Source of the DNA: Candidatus Sumerlaeota bacterium
GTDB lineage: Bacteria; Sumerlaeota; Sumerlaeia; JADFCT01
Assembly (NCBI GenBank): GCA_026398575.1
Contig: JAPLSP010000075.1
Coordinates: forward strand, 1-33,944
Direction of reading: 5' to 3'
Length of the DNA stretch: 33,944 bases
The translations under genes and the position numbers were made by a program. The notes under the pieces are model-generated. The model did no database searches. It had not been told where the DNA came from and saw only the letters and a list, made by a program, of their open reading frames with translations. Below, one piece after another: positions 16,296-24,234 of this stretch (position 1 is its first letter; every line of letters starts with the position of its first letter).

Positions 16296-17651
16296 TTATG
16301 GCTTCGGCAACCCCGCCATGCACTTGATGCCCTCGGCGATTTCGGCGTCGGTCGGGATGACGTCCTGCAACTGCCCCGTGAGATATTTGTCGTATCCAGT
16401 CAGGTCCAGCAGGCCGTGGCCCGACCAGCACAGGAGGATCGTCTTTTGCTTGCCTTCCTCTTTCGCCTTTTGCGCCTCGACGACCGCGGCGGCGAGGGCG
16501 TGCGCGGTTTCGGGCGCCGGGATGAAACCTTCCGTGCGCGCCCACTTGACCGCCGCCTCGTAGCATTTGCTCTGCGTTATCGCCATCGGGCGCAGCAGCC
16601 CTTCGTGAGTCAGGTGGCTGACGAGCGGCGCCATGCCGTGATAGCGCAGGCCGCCGGCGTGGATCGGCGCGGGGATGAAGCTGTGGCCCAGCGAATACAT
16701 CGCCAGCAGCGGCGTCATCTTGGCCAGATCGCCGTGGTCGTAGGCGAACGGCGCGCGCGTCAGCGTCGGGCAGGCCGCCGGTTCGACCGGGATGATGTCT
16801 ATCTTCTTGCCGTGAATCTTGTCGCACACAAACGGGAACGCCAGTCCGGCGAAGTTCGAGCCGCCGCCCGCGCACCCGATGACGACGTCGGGATAATCCC
16901 CGGCGATTTCCATCTGCTTCTTGGCCTCCAGGCCGATCACCGTCTGATGAAGCATGACGTGGTTCAGCACGCTGCCGAGCGAATAGCGGGTGTCTTTGCT
17001 CTGAACGGCTTCCTCGATCGCCTCGCTGATGGCAATGCCCAGCGAGCCGGGCGTATCGGGCATCTTGGCCAGCACCTCGCGGCCGACGCGCGTATTCGGG
17101 CTTGGGCTGGGAACGCACTCGGCGCCCCAGGTTTGCATCATCAGGCGGCGGTAAGGCTTTTGCTCGAAGCTGATGCGCACCATATATACCTTGCATTCGA
17201 GGCCGAACATCGAGCACGCCATCGCCAGGGCGCTGCCCCATTGGCCGGCGCCGGTTTCTGTGACCAGCTTACGAATGCCGAAGACCTTGTTGTAGTAAGC
17301 CTGCGCGATGGCGGTGTTGGGCTTGTGGCTGCCGGCGGGCGAAACGCCTTCGTTCTTGAAGTAGATCTTGACGGGCGCATTCAGGATTTTCTCGAACTCC
17401 AGCGCGCGATACAGCGGCGAAGGGCGGTACAGCGTCAGCTTGTCCATCACCGCCTCGGGGATGTCAATCCATCGCTGCGTGCTGACCTCCTGCTCGATGA
17501 TGTTCATCGGGAACACCGGCGCCAGCATATCGGGGGATATGGGCTTTCCGTCCGGTCCCAACGGAGGCAGCATCGGCGTAGGCAGATCGGCCGCCATATT
17601 GTACCACTGGCGGGGCATGTCCTTTTCACTGAGAACGATTTTGCGTGTCAT
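16296..17651 (-). CDS. trpB2: Tryptophan synthase beta chain, TrpB2 type
   Basis: 451 residues from the ATG at 17651, which has AGGAG at good spacing. It is longer than ordinary TrpB (~400) and matches the TrpB2 subgroup: extended N-terminus (LSEKDMPRQWYNMAADLP), NEGVSPAGSHKPNTA with the pyridoxal-phosphate Lys110, and GCAGGGSNFAG for phosphate binding. It catalyses beta-replacement of serine with indole. TrpB2 enzymes often work without TrpA as indole salvagers. No trpA or other trp gene is in the window, which fits a stand-alone role. Confidence 0.93.
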   Translation of the reverse strand: MTRKIVLSEKDMPRQWYNMAADLPTPMLPPLGPDGKPISPDMLAPVFPMNIIEQEVSTQRWIDIPEAVMDKLTLYRPSPLYRALEFEKILNAPVKIYFKNEGVSPAGSHKPNTAIAQAYYNKVFGIRKLVTETGAGQWGSALAMACSMFGLECKVYMVRISFEQKPYRRLMMQTWGAECVPSPSPNTRVGREVLAKMPDTPGSLGIAISEAIEEAVQSKDTRYSLGSVLNHVMLHQTVIGLEAKKQMEIAGDYPDVVIGCAGGGSNFAGLAFPFVCDKIHGKKIDIIPVEPAACPTLTRAPFAYDHGDLAKMTPLLAMYSLGHSFIPAPIHAGGLRYHGMAPLVSHLTHEGLLRPMAITQSKCYEAAVKWARTEGFIPAPETAHALAAAVVEAQKAKEEGKQKTILLCWSGHGLLDLTGYDKYLTGQLQDVIPTDAEIAEGIKCMAGLPKP

Positions 17652-17905
17652 GGAGCTCTCCTCTTGTATGATTCCGGCGTGTGTAGCGCCGCCCAAAGCC
17701 CTCATGGTATCCGGCGCGCCGATCATGTCAACCCCTTATCCGAGGCTTTGCGACAAGGCGCAGCGGTTTTTCCATGGCTGAACTAAGGCTTGACTTCCCC
17801 CGCATCGCGTCCTTGAATGTAGCACGTAGCATGTCATTTCCATGAGAGGAGTTGGAGGCGCCCGTTTCAGGTCCTTCCAATTCTGATTCCCAAAGGAGCT
17901 GCGCC

Positions 17906-18115
17906 ATGGCCGACATGACGAACGAGGAACTCATCCAACTCGTCAAAAAGAAAATCTCGGAGAAGGACGAAGTGATCCACGATCAGATGCGCCAGATTCA
18001 GGAGCTGGAAAGCCAGATTCTGGATTTACAAGAACGCCTGAACGCGGCGGAAAAAGGCGGCGCGGCGCGCTCGGAACTCGTCAGCGGCATCACGCAAATC
18101 CTCGAGCAGGAGTGA
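17906..18115 (+). CDS. Small coiled-coil protein upstream of dtd
   Basis: A 69-residue hydrophilic protein with AAAGGAG eight bases before the ATG at 17906. Residues 18-55 form a clear coiled coil with hydrophobic heptad positions (IHDQMRQIQELESQILDLQE). It ends ten bases before dtd, so the two are almost certainly co-transcribed. No enzymatic motif is visible. Size and coil recall ZapA-like or other small scaffold proteins, but I cannot assign a family. The gap to the divergent trpB2 (17652-17905) shows no clear promoter. Confidence 0.75.
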   Translation: MADMTNEELIQLVKKKISEKDEVIHDQMRQIQELESQILDLQERLNAAEKGGAARSELVSGITQILEQE

Positions 18116-18124
18116 GGAGATTCC

Positions 18125-18589
18125 ATGCGGGCCGTGATCCAGCGGGTTTCGCGCGCCAGCGTTACGGTGGAAGGCCGCGTTACGGGACGCATCGAACGCG
18201 GCTTTTTGATTCTCGCGGGCATCGCCGCCGAGGATCAGCCGGAAGACCTGGAATTGATGTGCGACAAGATTGTCAACATGCGTATCTTCCCCGACGCCGA
18301 AGGGAAGATGAACGTCTCGGCGCGCGACGCCGGCGCCGGATTGCTCGTGGTTTCGCAATTCACCCTCTACGCCGATTGCCGCAAAGGCCGCCGGCCCAGC
18401 TTCATCAAGGCCGCTCCCCCGGACTTTGCCGCGCGCATGATCGCCCTCTTCATTGACAAACTCCGCCTCGCGGGAATGAAAACCGAATCGGGTGTTTTCG
18501 GCGCGATGATGGACGTGGAACTGATCAACCAAGGGCCGGTCACCATCATTCTCGACAGCGGCGACCTCAAACGCCCGCGCTCTGGCTGA
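18125..18589 (+). CDS. dtd: D-aminoacyl-tRNA deacylase
   Basis: 154 residues, full length for the family. It begins MRAVIQRVSRASVTV (near-universal start of DTD) and has the SQFTLYAD motif at 77-84 and NQGPVT at 135-140 containing the Gly-cisPro pair that enforces chirality. It removes D-amino acids (and glycine from mischarged tRNA-Ala) as a proofreading enzyme acting on tRNA in the cytosol. GAGGAG precedes the ATG. A period-10 repeat starts immediately after the stop codon. Confidence 0.96.
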   Translation: MRAVIQRVSRASVTVEGRVTGRIERGFLILAGIAAEDQPEDLELMCDKIVNMRIFPDAEGKMNVSARDAGAGLLVVSQFTLYADCRKGRRPSFIKAAPPDFAARMIALFIDKLRLAGMKTESGVFGAMMDVELINQGPVTIILDSGDLKRPRSG

Positions 18590-18787
18590 AACGCGGAGAC
18601 GCGAAGACGCGGAGACGCGGACACGAACGGCGCCAGCTTTTGGCATTGCTATCAATGTGAAATGAGAAATTGAAAATGAGACTGCGCGCGGCAGGCATAG
18701 GATGCAGGGCTGCGTAATGCTGGCGCCGGGATGGGTTATCATTTTACATTTCTCATTTCTCATTTTTCATTTTTCATTTTTCATTAT
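18590..18787. repeat. Repeat-filled gap between dtd and the kinase
   Basis: Three pieces are visible. An ACGCGGAG-type repeat (18590-18620) abuts the dtd stop. GCGCCAGCTTTTGG (18630-18643) is a fragment of the hairpin element's outer arm. A heptamer array of TTTCTCA/TTTTTCA type (18741-18787) runs into the kinase stop codon (18784-18786). An inverse stretch at ~18655-18680 (AAATGAGAAATTGAAAATGA) could pair with the heptamer array and form a stem between these convergent genes. Confidence 0.85.
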
Positions 18788-21063
18788 GGCTTTGGTTCTG
18801 GAGCGGCGGGCTTGGATTCGATGGGACGCGTTTGCTCAATGACGAGATACTCGGGTTCGAGATTATAAATTTGAGCGAAGACCTTGATCTGGCGATTGCA
18901 TTCAGGAGTATTAGGCAGGATCGCATGGGCTAGAAGTAGAAACTCAAAAGGCGTCAGTACTTTCCCCCACTCGCTCTTCTGCTGTTGCGGTTTTCCGCCG
19001 GCCTTCCATTCCATATAGGACAGGATCGTGGGACTCGCCTGGAACGGTTGAATCTTGCGGCCAGCCGCCACTTCGACGGCAGGCATCTGAGTCGCGTTGT
19101 CATTAATCGTTTGCGTCACGCTGTATTTCAGGTCCGACAGGTTTTTGAGAAGATGCTCATGTTGCTGCAGTGCCGTCGCCATCTTCAGAGGCTCTTTCGA
19201 CTTGTCAACGAGGCCTTGAAGCGTGATAAGCGCGTGGCTGAAAAAATATCCGCGCAAATCTTCACCCATATTATCCCACAGCTGCTGAAACACGGCATTC
19301 TTTATCGGCCGGTCTTTGCGGACGCCCTCTTGCGCCAGGGATCCCGCGCCTGGCGCCGGACGCAGACCGGGACCGACGGCGATATCTATCGGCTTTGGCG
19401 GCAAGTCCGGTTCCGGCCGGGCGGCGCCGGTAGATACAGCTTCAAAAGGAGACGGGCGATCGCGCCGCGGTCCATGCGCGATCATCGTCGCCGAGGTCGC
19501 CATCGCATTCGGCAAGACCGCCAGTTCTTCCGTTCCTGGCGCCCTGCCTCCCGGAACGCCGCCGGGACGTCCGGGTATTTTTCCGGAAGGCTTGGCAGGA
19601 TTCGTATACTCCGGAGGGCGGGATGGGCGGTCTTTTTTGGCCGCCTCCCTGTTCCGGTAGTTAATCGCGATGGCGGTGACAATCACCGTCAAAGCAACGA
19701 GCAAAACGATTGCGAAAATCATCCACGCCGCGCCTGCGGGCTTGGCCACAAAGACGGCGCTCGGGGCAGGCGTGATGCTCATTGGAAGAACACCCGGCGT
19801 GTCCGTCGCCAGGGGAACGGCGGGAAGCGGCGTTGCTGAAACCGCCGACGTTGCGGCGCTGCCAACAGCCCCGGCGGGAGGCAGGTCAGACGCGTCGGAC
19901 TGGTCGGACGCGTCTGACGGCGCGGTTCCAACCAGGGGCTGAGCCTGCGCCGGAACGATCATCGTAGCCGCCGGCATTCCGCCCGGCGCCGCAATGGCCT
20001 TTCCGGAAAGCACTTTCTGCAGAAAGTCCAAGGCCTGAAGGCATTCGGGATACGTCTGAAACCGGGTCTCCGGCGCCTTGGCCATCATCTTCGCGATGAG
20101 CACGTGGAATACTTCGCGCTGATCGGGCGGAAGAGCCTGAATCGGCTCAATCGGATCCTGCACGTGCCGCATGACCATCTGCACGGCGGTATCCGCGGTG
20201 AACGGCGGCTGCCCGGCGGTCAGGTGATACAGCGTGGCGCCCAGAGAATAGATGTCGCTGCGATGGTCTGCTTTCTTGCCGCAGCCCTGTTCGGGCGACA
20301 TATAATATGGGCTGCCGACCACCGAGCCGGCCTGCGTCAGCGACAGATCGCTCTCCTGGCTTTTGGCCAGGCCGAAGTCGCCCACCTTGATCTTGCCTTT
20401 TTTATCAATGAACAGATTGGCCGGCTTGATGTCGCGATGAATGATCCCGGATTCAAAAGCGCATTGCAGCGCTTCGCAGACTTGCCGCCCCACCTCTAAT
20501 ACGCTGGGAAGGCGGAGGCGTTTTTCGCGCGCCAGACGGTCGGCCAGCGTTTCTCCCTCGACGTATTCCATGGCGAAATATACCAGGTTCTGGACGCGGC
20601 CGATGTAAAAGACACTAATAATGTTGGGATGAACCAACTGGGCGATGGATTGCGCCTCATTGATAAATCGGCGAACGTAGCTGGGATCGCGCGCCAGCCT
20701 TTGTGCCAGCGTTTTGATGGCCACCTGACGGTTCAGGGATTGTTCTTCCGCCAGATAAACGTTTCCCATGCCTCCCTTGCCCAGTTTGCGGACGACGCGA
20801 TAATGGCCTAACCTGCATGGCAGGATCAGCTCGCCATCCGGCGTCATGAAATCGCCCGCGCTGGCGCCGGAACCCGGATGAGAGCCCGCGCCTGCCGATG
20901 GAGTTTTGCCTGGTTCGATGGAAGGCATAAATGGCGCCGTTTTTTTCCTTCGGGCGTCTTGCTTGCTTGCCGCAAGGGGATTTGGCTTCAGAGACGGAGA
21001 AAAATCAAGGCCATTTCCCCCGGCTTCTTTCAGGTTGATCTCCCGCGAGCCAAAGTGATACAA
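18784..21063 (-). CDS. Transmembrane Ser/Thr protein kinase, PknB-like
   Basis: In a 759-residue reading the Hanks-type kinase domain spans ~84-350: P-loop GKGGMGNV (95-102), ATP Lys117, HRD at 209-211 with Asn216, DFG at 229-231, SPE at 256-258. A Pro/Ala/Ser linker follows (with a SDASDQSDASD repeat tract at 383-393), then one membrane helix at ~447-467 (MIFAIVLLVALTVIVTAIAI) and an extracytoplasmic ~290-residue C-terminal region with no PASTA domain. All catalytic residues are present, so it should be active. The frame opens with TTG at 21063 and no good ribosome site; ATGs at 20928 and in FMTPDGE are alternatives, so the N-terminus is uncertain. It is divergent from fliL. Confidence 0.88.
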   Translation of the reverse strand: MYHFGSREINLKEAGGNGLDFSPSLKPNPLAASKQDARRKKTAPFMPSIEPGKTPSAGAGSHPGSGASAGDFMTPDGELILPCRLGHYRVVRKLGKGGMGNVYLAEEQSLNRQVAIKTLAQRLARDPSYVRRFINEAQSIAQLVHPNIISVFYIGRVQNLVYFAMEYVEGETLADRLAREKRLRLPSVLEVGRQVCEALQCAFESGIIHRDIKPANLFIDKKGKIKVGDFGLAKSQESDLSLTQAGSVVGSPYYMSPEQGCGKKADHRSDIYSLGATLYHLTAGQPPFTADTAVQMVMRHVQDPIEPIQALPPDQREVFHVLIAKMMAKAPETRFQTYPECLQALDFLQKVLSGKAIAAPGGMPAATMIVPAQAQPLVGTAPSDASDQSDASDLPPAGAVGSAATSAVSATPLPAVPLATDTPGVLPMSITPAPSAVFVAKPAGAAWMIFAIVLLVALTVIVTAIAINYRNREAAKKDRPSRPPEYTNPAKPSGKIPGRPGGVPGGRAPGTEELAVLPNAMATSATMIAHGPRRDRPSPFEAVSTGAARPEPDLPPKPIDIAVGPGLRPAPGAGSLAQEGVRKDRPIKNAVFQQLWDNMGEDLRGYFFSHALITLQGLVDKSKEPLKMATALQQHEHLLKNLSDLKYSVTQTINDNATQMPAVEVAAGRKIQPFQASPTILSYMEWKAGGKPQQQKSEWGKVLTPFEFLLLAHAILPNTPECNRQIKVFAQIYNLEPEYLVIEQTRPIESKPAAPEPKP
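19885..19918. repeat. Period-9 palindromic repeat in the kinase linker
   Basis: GTCAGACGCGTC (19885-19896) and GACGCGTCTGAC (19907-19918) are exact reverse complements around ten bases. The tract also reads as ~9-base units. In the kinase frame it encodes alternating Ser-Asp residues. It is a compact in-frame insert in a flexible linker. Confidence 0.75.
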
Positions 21064-21138
21064 AGGCGTAATTGATTTTCAAGCACGCGCGAAACACGCA
21101 AATCTTTTTTGGCGTTGTTTCATTATTGCGCGATTCAT

Positions 21139-21166
21139 TAAAGAATGATTGCCGGCGAGCCGAAGA
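21139..21166 (+). promoter_or_regulatory. Possible sigma-28 (FliA)-like promoter for fliL
   Basis: TAAAGAAT and GCCGAAGA lie 12 bases apart. The FliA consensus is TAAAGTTT - 11 bases - GCCGATAA, so six of eight bases match in each half with one extra spacer base. It lies 107 bases before the fliL ATG on the correct strand. The spacing mismatch makes this tentative. Confidence 0.25.
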
Positions 21167-21272
21167 GATTATTGAGGACATAATCCAAGAAGCGGCGCCG
21201 GCGGCAAGCGATCGGTTGATAGCGTTGTCGGCTGGCGGAGCCGCGGGATATTTGTGAAAGGACTGTAGCGCA

Positions 21273-21869
21273 ATGGCAAAAGAACTCAATGACGCGGAAG
21301 CGGCTCCGGCGCCTCCCAAAGCCTCGAAAATGCCGCTCATCATTATCATCGTCCTGGCGACGCTGGTCGTGGGCGCGGGCGGGGGAGCGGCCTACTTCTA
21401 CATGAAAGCGAAAAAAGCGTCGGCCGCCGCCGCCGGCAAGGTCGCCTCGGAAGCCGGTACTGGAGAACCCAAAGAAGGCGATCAGGGCGCAAAGCCCAAA
21501 ACCGAAGAAGGGCACGGCGAAACCGCCAAGGGTAGCGACGGACATGGCGAAAAAAGCAAGGGCAACGGCAGCATGGGAACCATGATGAAGCTGGATAAGT
21601 TTATCGTGAATCTGGCGCCGGGTTCGACGCGCAAAGTTTGCAGTCTGACGATGGAACTGGAGCTCAAGGATTCAAAAACCGAGGAGGCGGCAAAAGAGCG
21701 GATGGCAAAAATCCGCGATGCGGTCATCATGTATGTGACCACCAAGAGCGATACGGAAATCACAAGCGACATGAATGCCGTTAAGATAGAATTATCGCAG
21801 CGCATTCAGGCGGTGTTGGGCGAAGGAACGGTCAAAGGAATCTATATCACAGAATTCCTGATGCCCTGA
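21273..21869 (+). CDS. fliL: Flagellar basal-body protein FliL
   Basis: 198 residues. It has a short cytoplasmic N-terminus, one membrane helix at ~20-43 (MPLIIIIVLATLVVGAGGGAAYFYM), a long charged linker (~45-105) rich in Gly, Lys and Glu, then the conserved periplasmic FliL domain from KLDKFIVNL to GIYITEFLMP at the C-terminus. FliL surrounds the stator and supports torque under load. AAAGGA lies upstream of the ATG. It is first in the fliL-M-N-O order. The linker is longer than in typical FliL (~160 residues in total). A heptamer repeat array begins just after the stop. Confidence 0.92.
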   Translation: MAKELNDAEAAPAPPKASKMPLIIIIVLATLVVGAGGGAAYFYMKAKKASAAAAGKVASEAGTGEPKEGDQGAKPKTEEGHGETAKGSDGHGEKSKGNGSMGTMMKLDKFIVNLAPGSTRKVCSLTMELELKDSKTEEAAKERMAKIRDAVIMYVTTKSDTEITSDMNAVKIELSQRIQAVLGEGTVKGIYITEFLMP

Positions 21870-21876
21870 TAAGAGC

Positions 21877-21995
21877 AGGGGTCAGGGGCTAGAGGCTAGG
21901 GGTCGGGGGCTAGAGGCTAGGGGTCGGGGGTCAGGCGCCGGGATCGAAATACTTGGAAATTGGATATTGAATCTTGGATATTGGATATTGAAATT
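21877..21995. repeat. Two different heptamer arrays between fliL and fliM
   Basis: At ~21879-21935 the 7-base units are GGGTCAG, GGGCTAG, AGGCTAG and GGGTCGG. At ~21955-21990 the units are TTGGATA or TTGAATC. Both have period 7 but unrelated sequence, placed side by side in the 137-base gap of a flagellar operon. Confidence 0.85.
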
Positions 21996-22006
21996 CGAGT
22001 GGTTCT

Positions 22007-23014
22007 ATGGCCCAGGTTCTCTCACAAGACGAAGTAGATGCTCTCTTGCACGGCATTTCCGGAGGCGATATCCCCACGGGAACGGATAAGCCGGTAGCCA
22101 AGCAGGACCTGACATTTCTCGATTTGATGAATCAGGACCGCATCGTCCGCGGGCGCATGCCGGCGCTCGAGATGTTGCATGACCGGTTCTGCCGCGCCTT
22201 TCGATCCCAGATATCCACCATGCTGCGCCGTCCGGTGGATCTGCGGGTGCTGAGCAATGAAAACATCAAGTACGGCGAGTTCATGAGAAGCATCCCCGTG
22301 CCGACCAGCATGCACGCCTTCAAGATGGAACCGCTCAAGGGCTTTTCACTGCTGGTCATCGAAGGCAAGCTGGTTTTTGCGCTGATTGACAATTTCTTCG
22401 GCGGCAAAGGCGCCATGCGATACAAGCTCGATGGCCGCGATTTCACGCCCATCGAGCAGCGAATCATTCGCAAGGTCGTGGGCATCATTCTTGAAACCTA
22501 TGAGAACGCCTGGAAGCCGCTTTACGAAGTGAAGGTGGAATGGAGCCGGACCGAAACCAATCCGCAATTCGCCAACATCTGCCTGGCCACCGACGATGTG
22601 ATCGCCGTGCAGGCGGAATTGGACCTGGAGGATTCGCAAGGCCGCCTGTCGTTCATCATCCCTTACTCATCCATCGAACCCATCAAGGAGAAACTGAAAG
22701 CCGGTTACCAGAGCGAAGGGTCGCTGATAGACTCGCATTGGCATTCCCGTTTCCGCGAACAGCTGCAGGACTGCATGGTCAATTGCCACGTGGAATTGGG
22801 CCACACGCATATGACGGGGCGCGATCTGCTGCGGCTGGGAGTCGGCGATGTGATTTCGCTTCAGGACGACACGTCCACACCGGTCAAGATCTTCATCGAA
22901 GGCGAGCTGAAGTTCGAGGGATTCCTGGGATGCTATCACAGCAACTACGCAATTCAGATATATCGCCTCATCAATCATTTGAAAGGAGGCGCGCACAGTG
23001 GCCGAAACACGTGA
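22007..23014 (+). CDS. fliM: Flagellar motor switch protein FliM
   Basis: 335 residues, normal length. The N-terminal LSQDEVDALLHG is the CheY-P-binding peptide. The middle domain includes the FliG-binding GG-like region (DNFFGGKGAMRY), and the C-terminal SpoA domain pairs with FliN. FliM lies in the C-ring at the cytoplasmic face and controls rotation direction. Its last codons overlap the start of fliN by 17 bases, indicating translational coupling. Confidence 0.97.
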   Translation: MAQVLSQDEVDALLHGISGGDIPTGTDKPVAKQDLTFLDLMNQDRIVRGRMPALEMLHDRFCRAFRSQISTMLRRPVDLRVLSNENIKYGEFMRSIPVPTSMHAFKMEPLKGFSLLVIEGKLVFALIDNFFGGKGAMRYKLDGRDFTPIEQRIIRKVVGIILETYENAWKPLYEVKVEWSRTETNPQFANICLATDDVIAVQAELDLEDSQGRLSFIIPYSSIEPIKEKLKAGYQSEGSLIDSHWHSRFREQLQDCMVNCHVELGHTHMTGRDLLRLGVGDVISLQDDTSTPVKIFIEGELKFEGFLGCYHSNYAIQIYRLINHLKGGAHSGRNT

Positions 23015-23444
23015 GGAAGAAGCGGGTTGGGAAAACAGTCTCAAGGAAGCAGCGACTGCAGGCGCATCTTCCGCCAGCCCGGCGACAACGTCCAACGTTT
23101 CCACAGGGGCGCGCAAGCCTGCGGTCAGCGCCCAGTCCGTCAGTTTCCAAGCCTTGCAGCCGGCGTCTCAAGCGCACGACTCGGTGGATTTCAACTTCCT
23201 GCTGGACATTCCGCTCGAGGTCAAGGTCGAGATCGGGCGGACCAAGATGCTGATCAACGACCTGCTGCAGCTGGGCCAGGGCTCGGTGATTGAACTCAGC
23301 AAGCCGAATACGGAAACGTCTTTCGATGTCCTGGTCAACGACAAGATCGTGGCGCGCGGCGAGATCGTGGTCATCAACGACCGCTTTGGCGTGCGGTTGA
23401 CGGATATCATCAGTCCATTGGAGCGCGTGCAACAGATCGCTTGA
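22998..23444 (+). CDS. fliN: Flagellar motor switch protein FliN
   Basis: 148 residues. The first ~60 are a variable Ala/Ser-rich linker. The C-terminal SpoA domain (NFLLDIPLEVKVEIGRTKM... LLQLGQGSVIELSK...DILVNDKIVARGEIVVINDRF-like) is typical of FliN. The start is GTG at 22998, supported by AAAGGAGG (22982-22989) eight bases upstream inside fliM. It multimerises with FliM to form the lower C-ring and export-apparatus dock. Confidence 0.96.
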   Translation: MAETREEEAGWENSLKEAATAGASSASPATTSNVSTGARKPAVSAQSVSFQALQPASQAHDSVDFNFLLDIPLEVKVEIGRTKMLINDLLQLGQGSVIELSKPNTETSFDVLVNDKIVARGEIVVINDRFGVRLTDIISPLERVQQIA

Positions 23445-23490
23445 GTTTTCTAAAGAGTGTCTTATTTCCAAACCGTTTCGATGATCCGCA

Positions 23491-24087
23491 ATGATGAGGC
23501 GCCCTGATTTTATCGCGTTTTTCGTCGTCTTGGCGGGAGTGGTTTCCGCGATCGCATTGAATGCGGATTGCTTCGCCCAGCCGCTGGCGAACGGCGTTTC
23601 CAGCAGCGCTGAAAAATCCTCTATTGCGATAAAAAATCCATCCGAACCGCAGACGGATAACGGCGGCTCGGATCCGCTGTTGAATTGGGAATCGAACCCC
23701 ACCACCGCGACCACGGCGGCGAAAGCCACAGAACCTCCCAGCTTGATCGGCGCCGTCCTGCGCATGTTCGGCGCGCTGGCTCTCGTGCTCGCGGTGATTG
23801 CGCTCGCTGCCTGGCTGGGGCGGCGGTACCTGCCTGCGGCGCGCGGCGCCACGAGCGGACCCAATGCGATTCAGGTTCTGAGCGTGCGGAGCCTGGGCGC
23901 CCGCCGGAGCTTGATGATCGTCCACGTTCGCGGACATTGCCTCCTTCTGGGTTGCACGCCTTCGGCCATCACACGCGTAGCCGATCTCGATGCCCCTCCC
24001 GCAACCGAAGCGGATGAAATCTCGACAGGCGCCTTCGAGACAGAGATGGCGATGATGTCCCTCGGCAAAGCCAAAGACACGGACTAA
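23491..24087 (+). CDS. fliO: Flagellar biosynthesis protein FliO
   Basis: 198 residues. An N-terminal hydrophobic segment (FFVVLAGVVSAIALNA) resembles a signal peptide. A periplasmic low-complexity region is followed by a transmembrane helix (~90-110, GALALVLAVIALAAWLG) and a cytoplasmic FliO domain (IQVLSVRSLGARRSLMIVHV, LLLGCTPSAIT). FliO assists FliP assembly in the export gate. Position after fliN supports the call. The usual fliP does not follow: the C-terminal DTD and the stop codon are already part of a tandem repeat, and the next gene is convergent. Confidence 0.88.
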   Translation: MMRRPDFIAFFVVLAGVVSAIALNADCFAQPLANGVSSSAEKSSIAIKNPSEPQTDNGGSDPLLNWESNPTTATTAAKATEPPSLIGAVLRMFGALALVLAVIALAAWLGRRYLPAARGATSGPNAIQVLSVRSLGARRSLMIVHVRGHCLLLGCTPSAITRVADLDAPPATEADEISTGAFETEMAMMSLGKAKDTD

Positions 24088-24234
24088 CACGAACCGACAC
24101 GGACCAACACGGACTAACACGGACCGACGCCGAAAGCCGCCATCTGTCCGTGCCAGTCCGTGTTGGTCCGTGTTGGTCCGTGTCGGTCCGTGTCGGTCCG
24201 TGCCAGTCCGTGTTGGTCCGTGTTGGTCCGTGTC
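24076..24234. repeat. Large palindromic array of period-10 repeats between fliO and the HEAT gene
   Basis: The left side (24076-24128) is CACGGACTAA/CACGGACCGA-type units; the right side (24146-24234) is the reverse complement, GTCCGTGTTG/GTCCGTGTCG-type. They could form an imperfect ~50-bp stem around a short loop. The array includes the fliO stop codon and abuts the stop of the convergent HEAT gene, so it may act as a bidirectional transcription stop. It has no U-tract, so a canonical intrinsic terminator is not claimed. Confidence 0.9.

Noticed and set aside
16150..17786. Long open frames overlapping trpB2 on both strands (363 and 517 codons)
   Set aside because: Shadows of trpB2, which has clear motifs and a good ribosome site.
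17790..17818. Sigma-70 promoter (TTGACT-17-TTGAAT) before the coiled-coil gene
   Set aside because: The -10 box is too poor to support the call.
24076..24234. CRISPR array
   Set aside because: Units are ~10 bases without spacers and the array is palindromic; no cas genes nearby.
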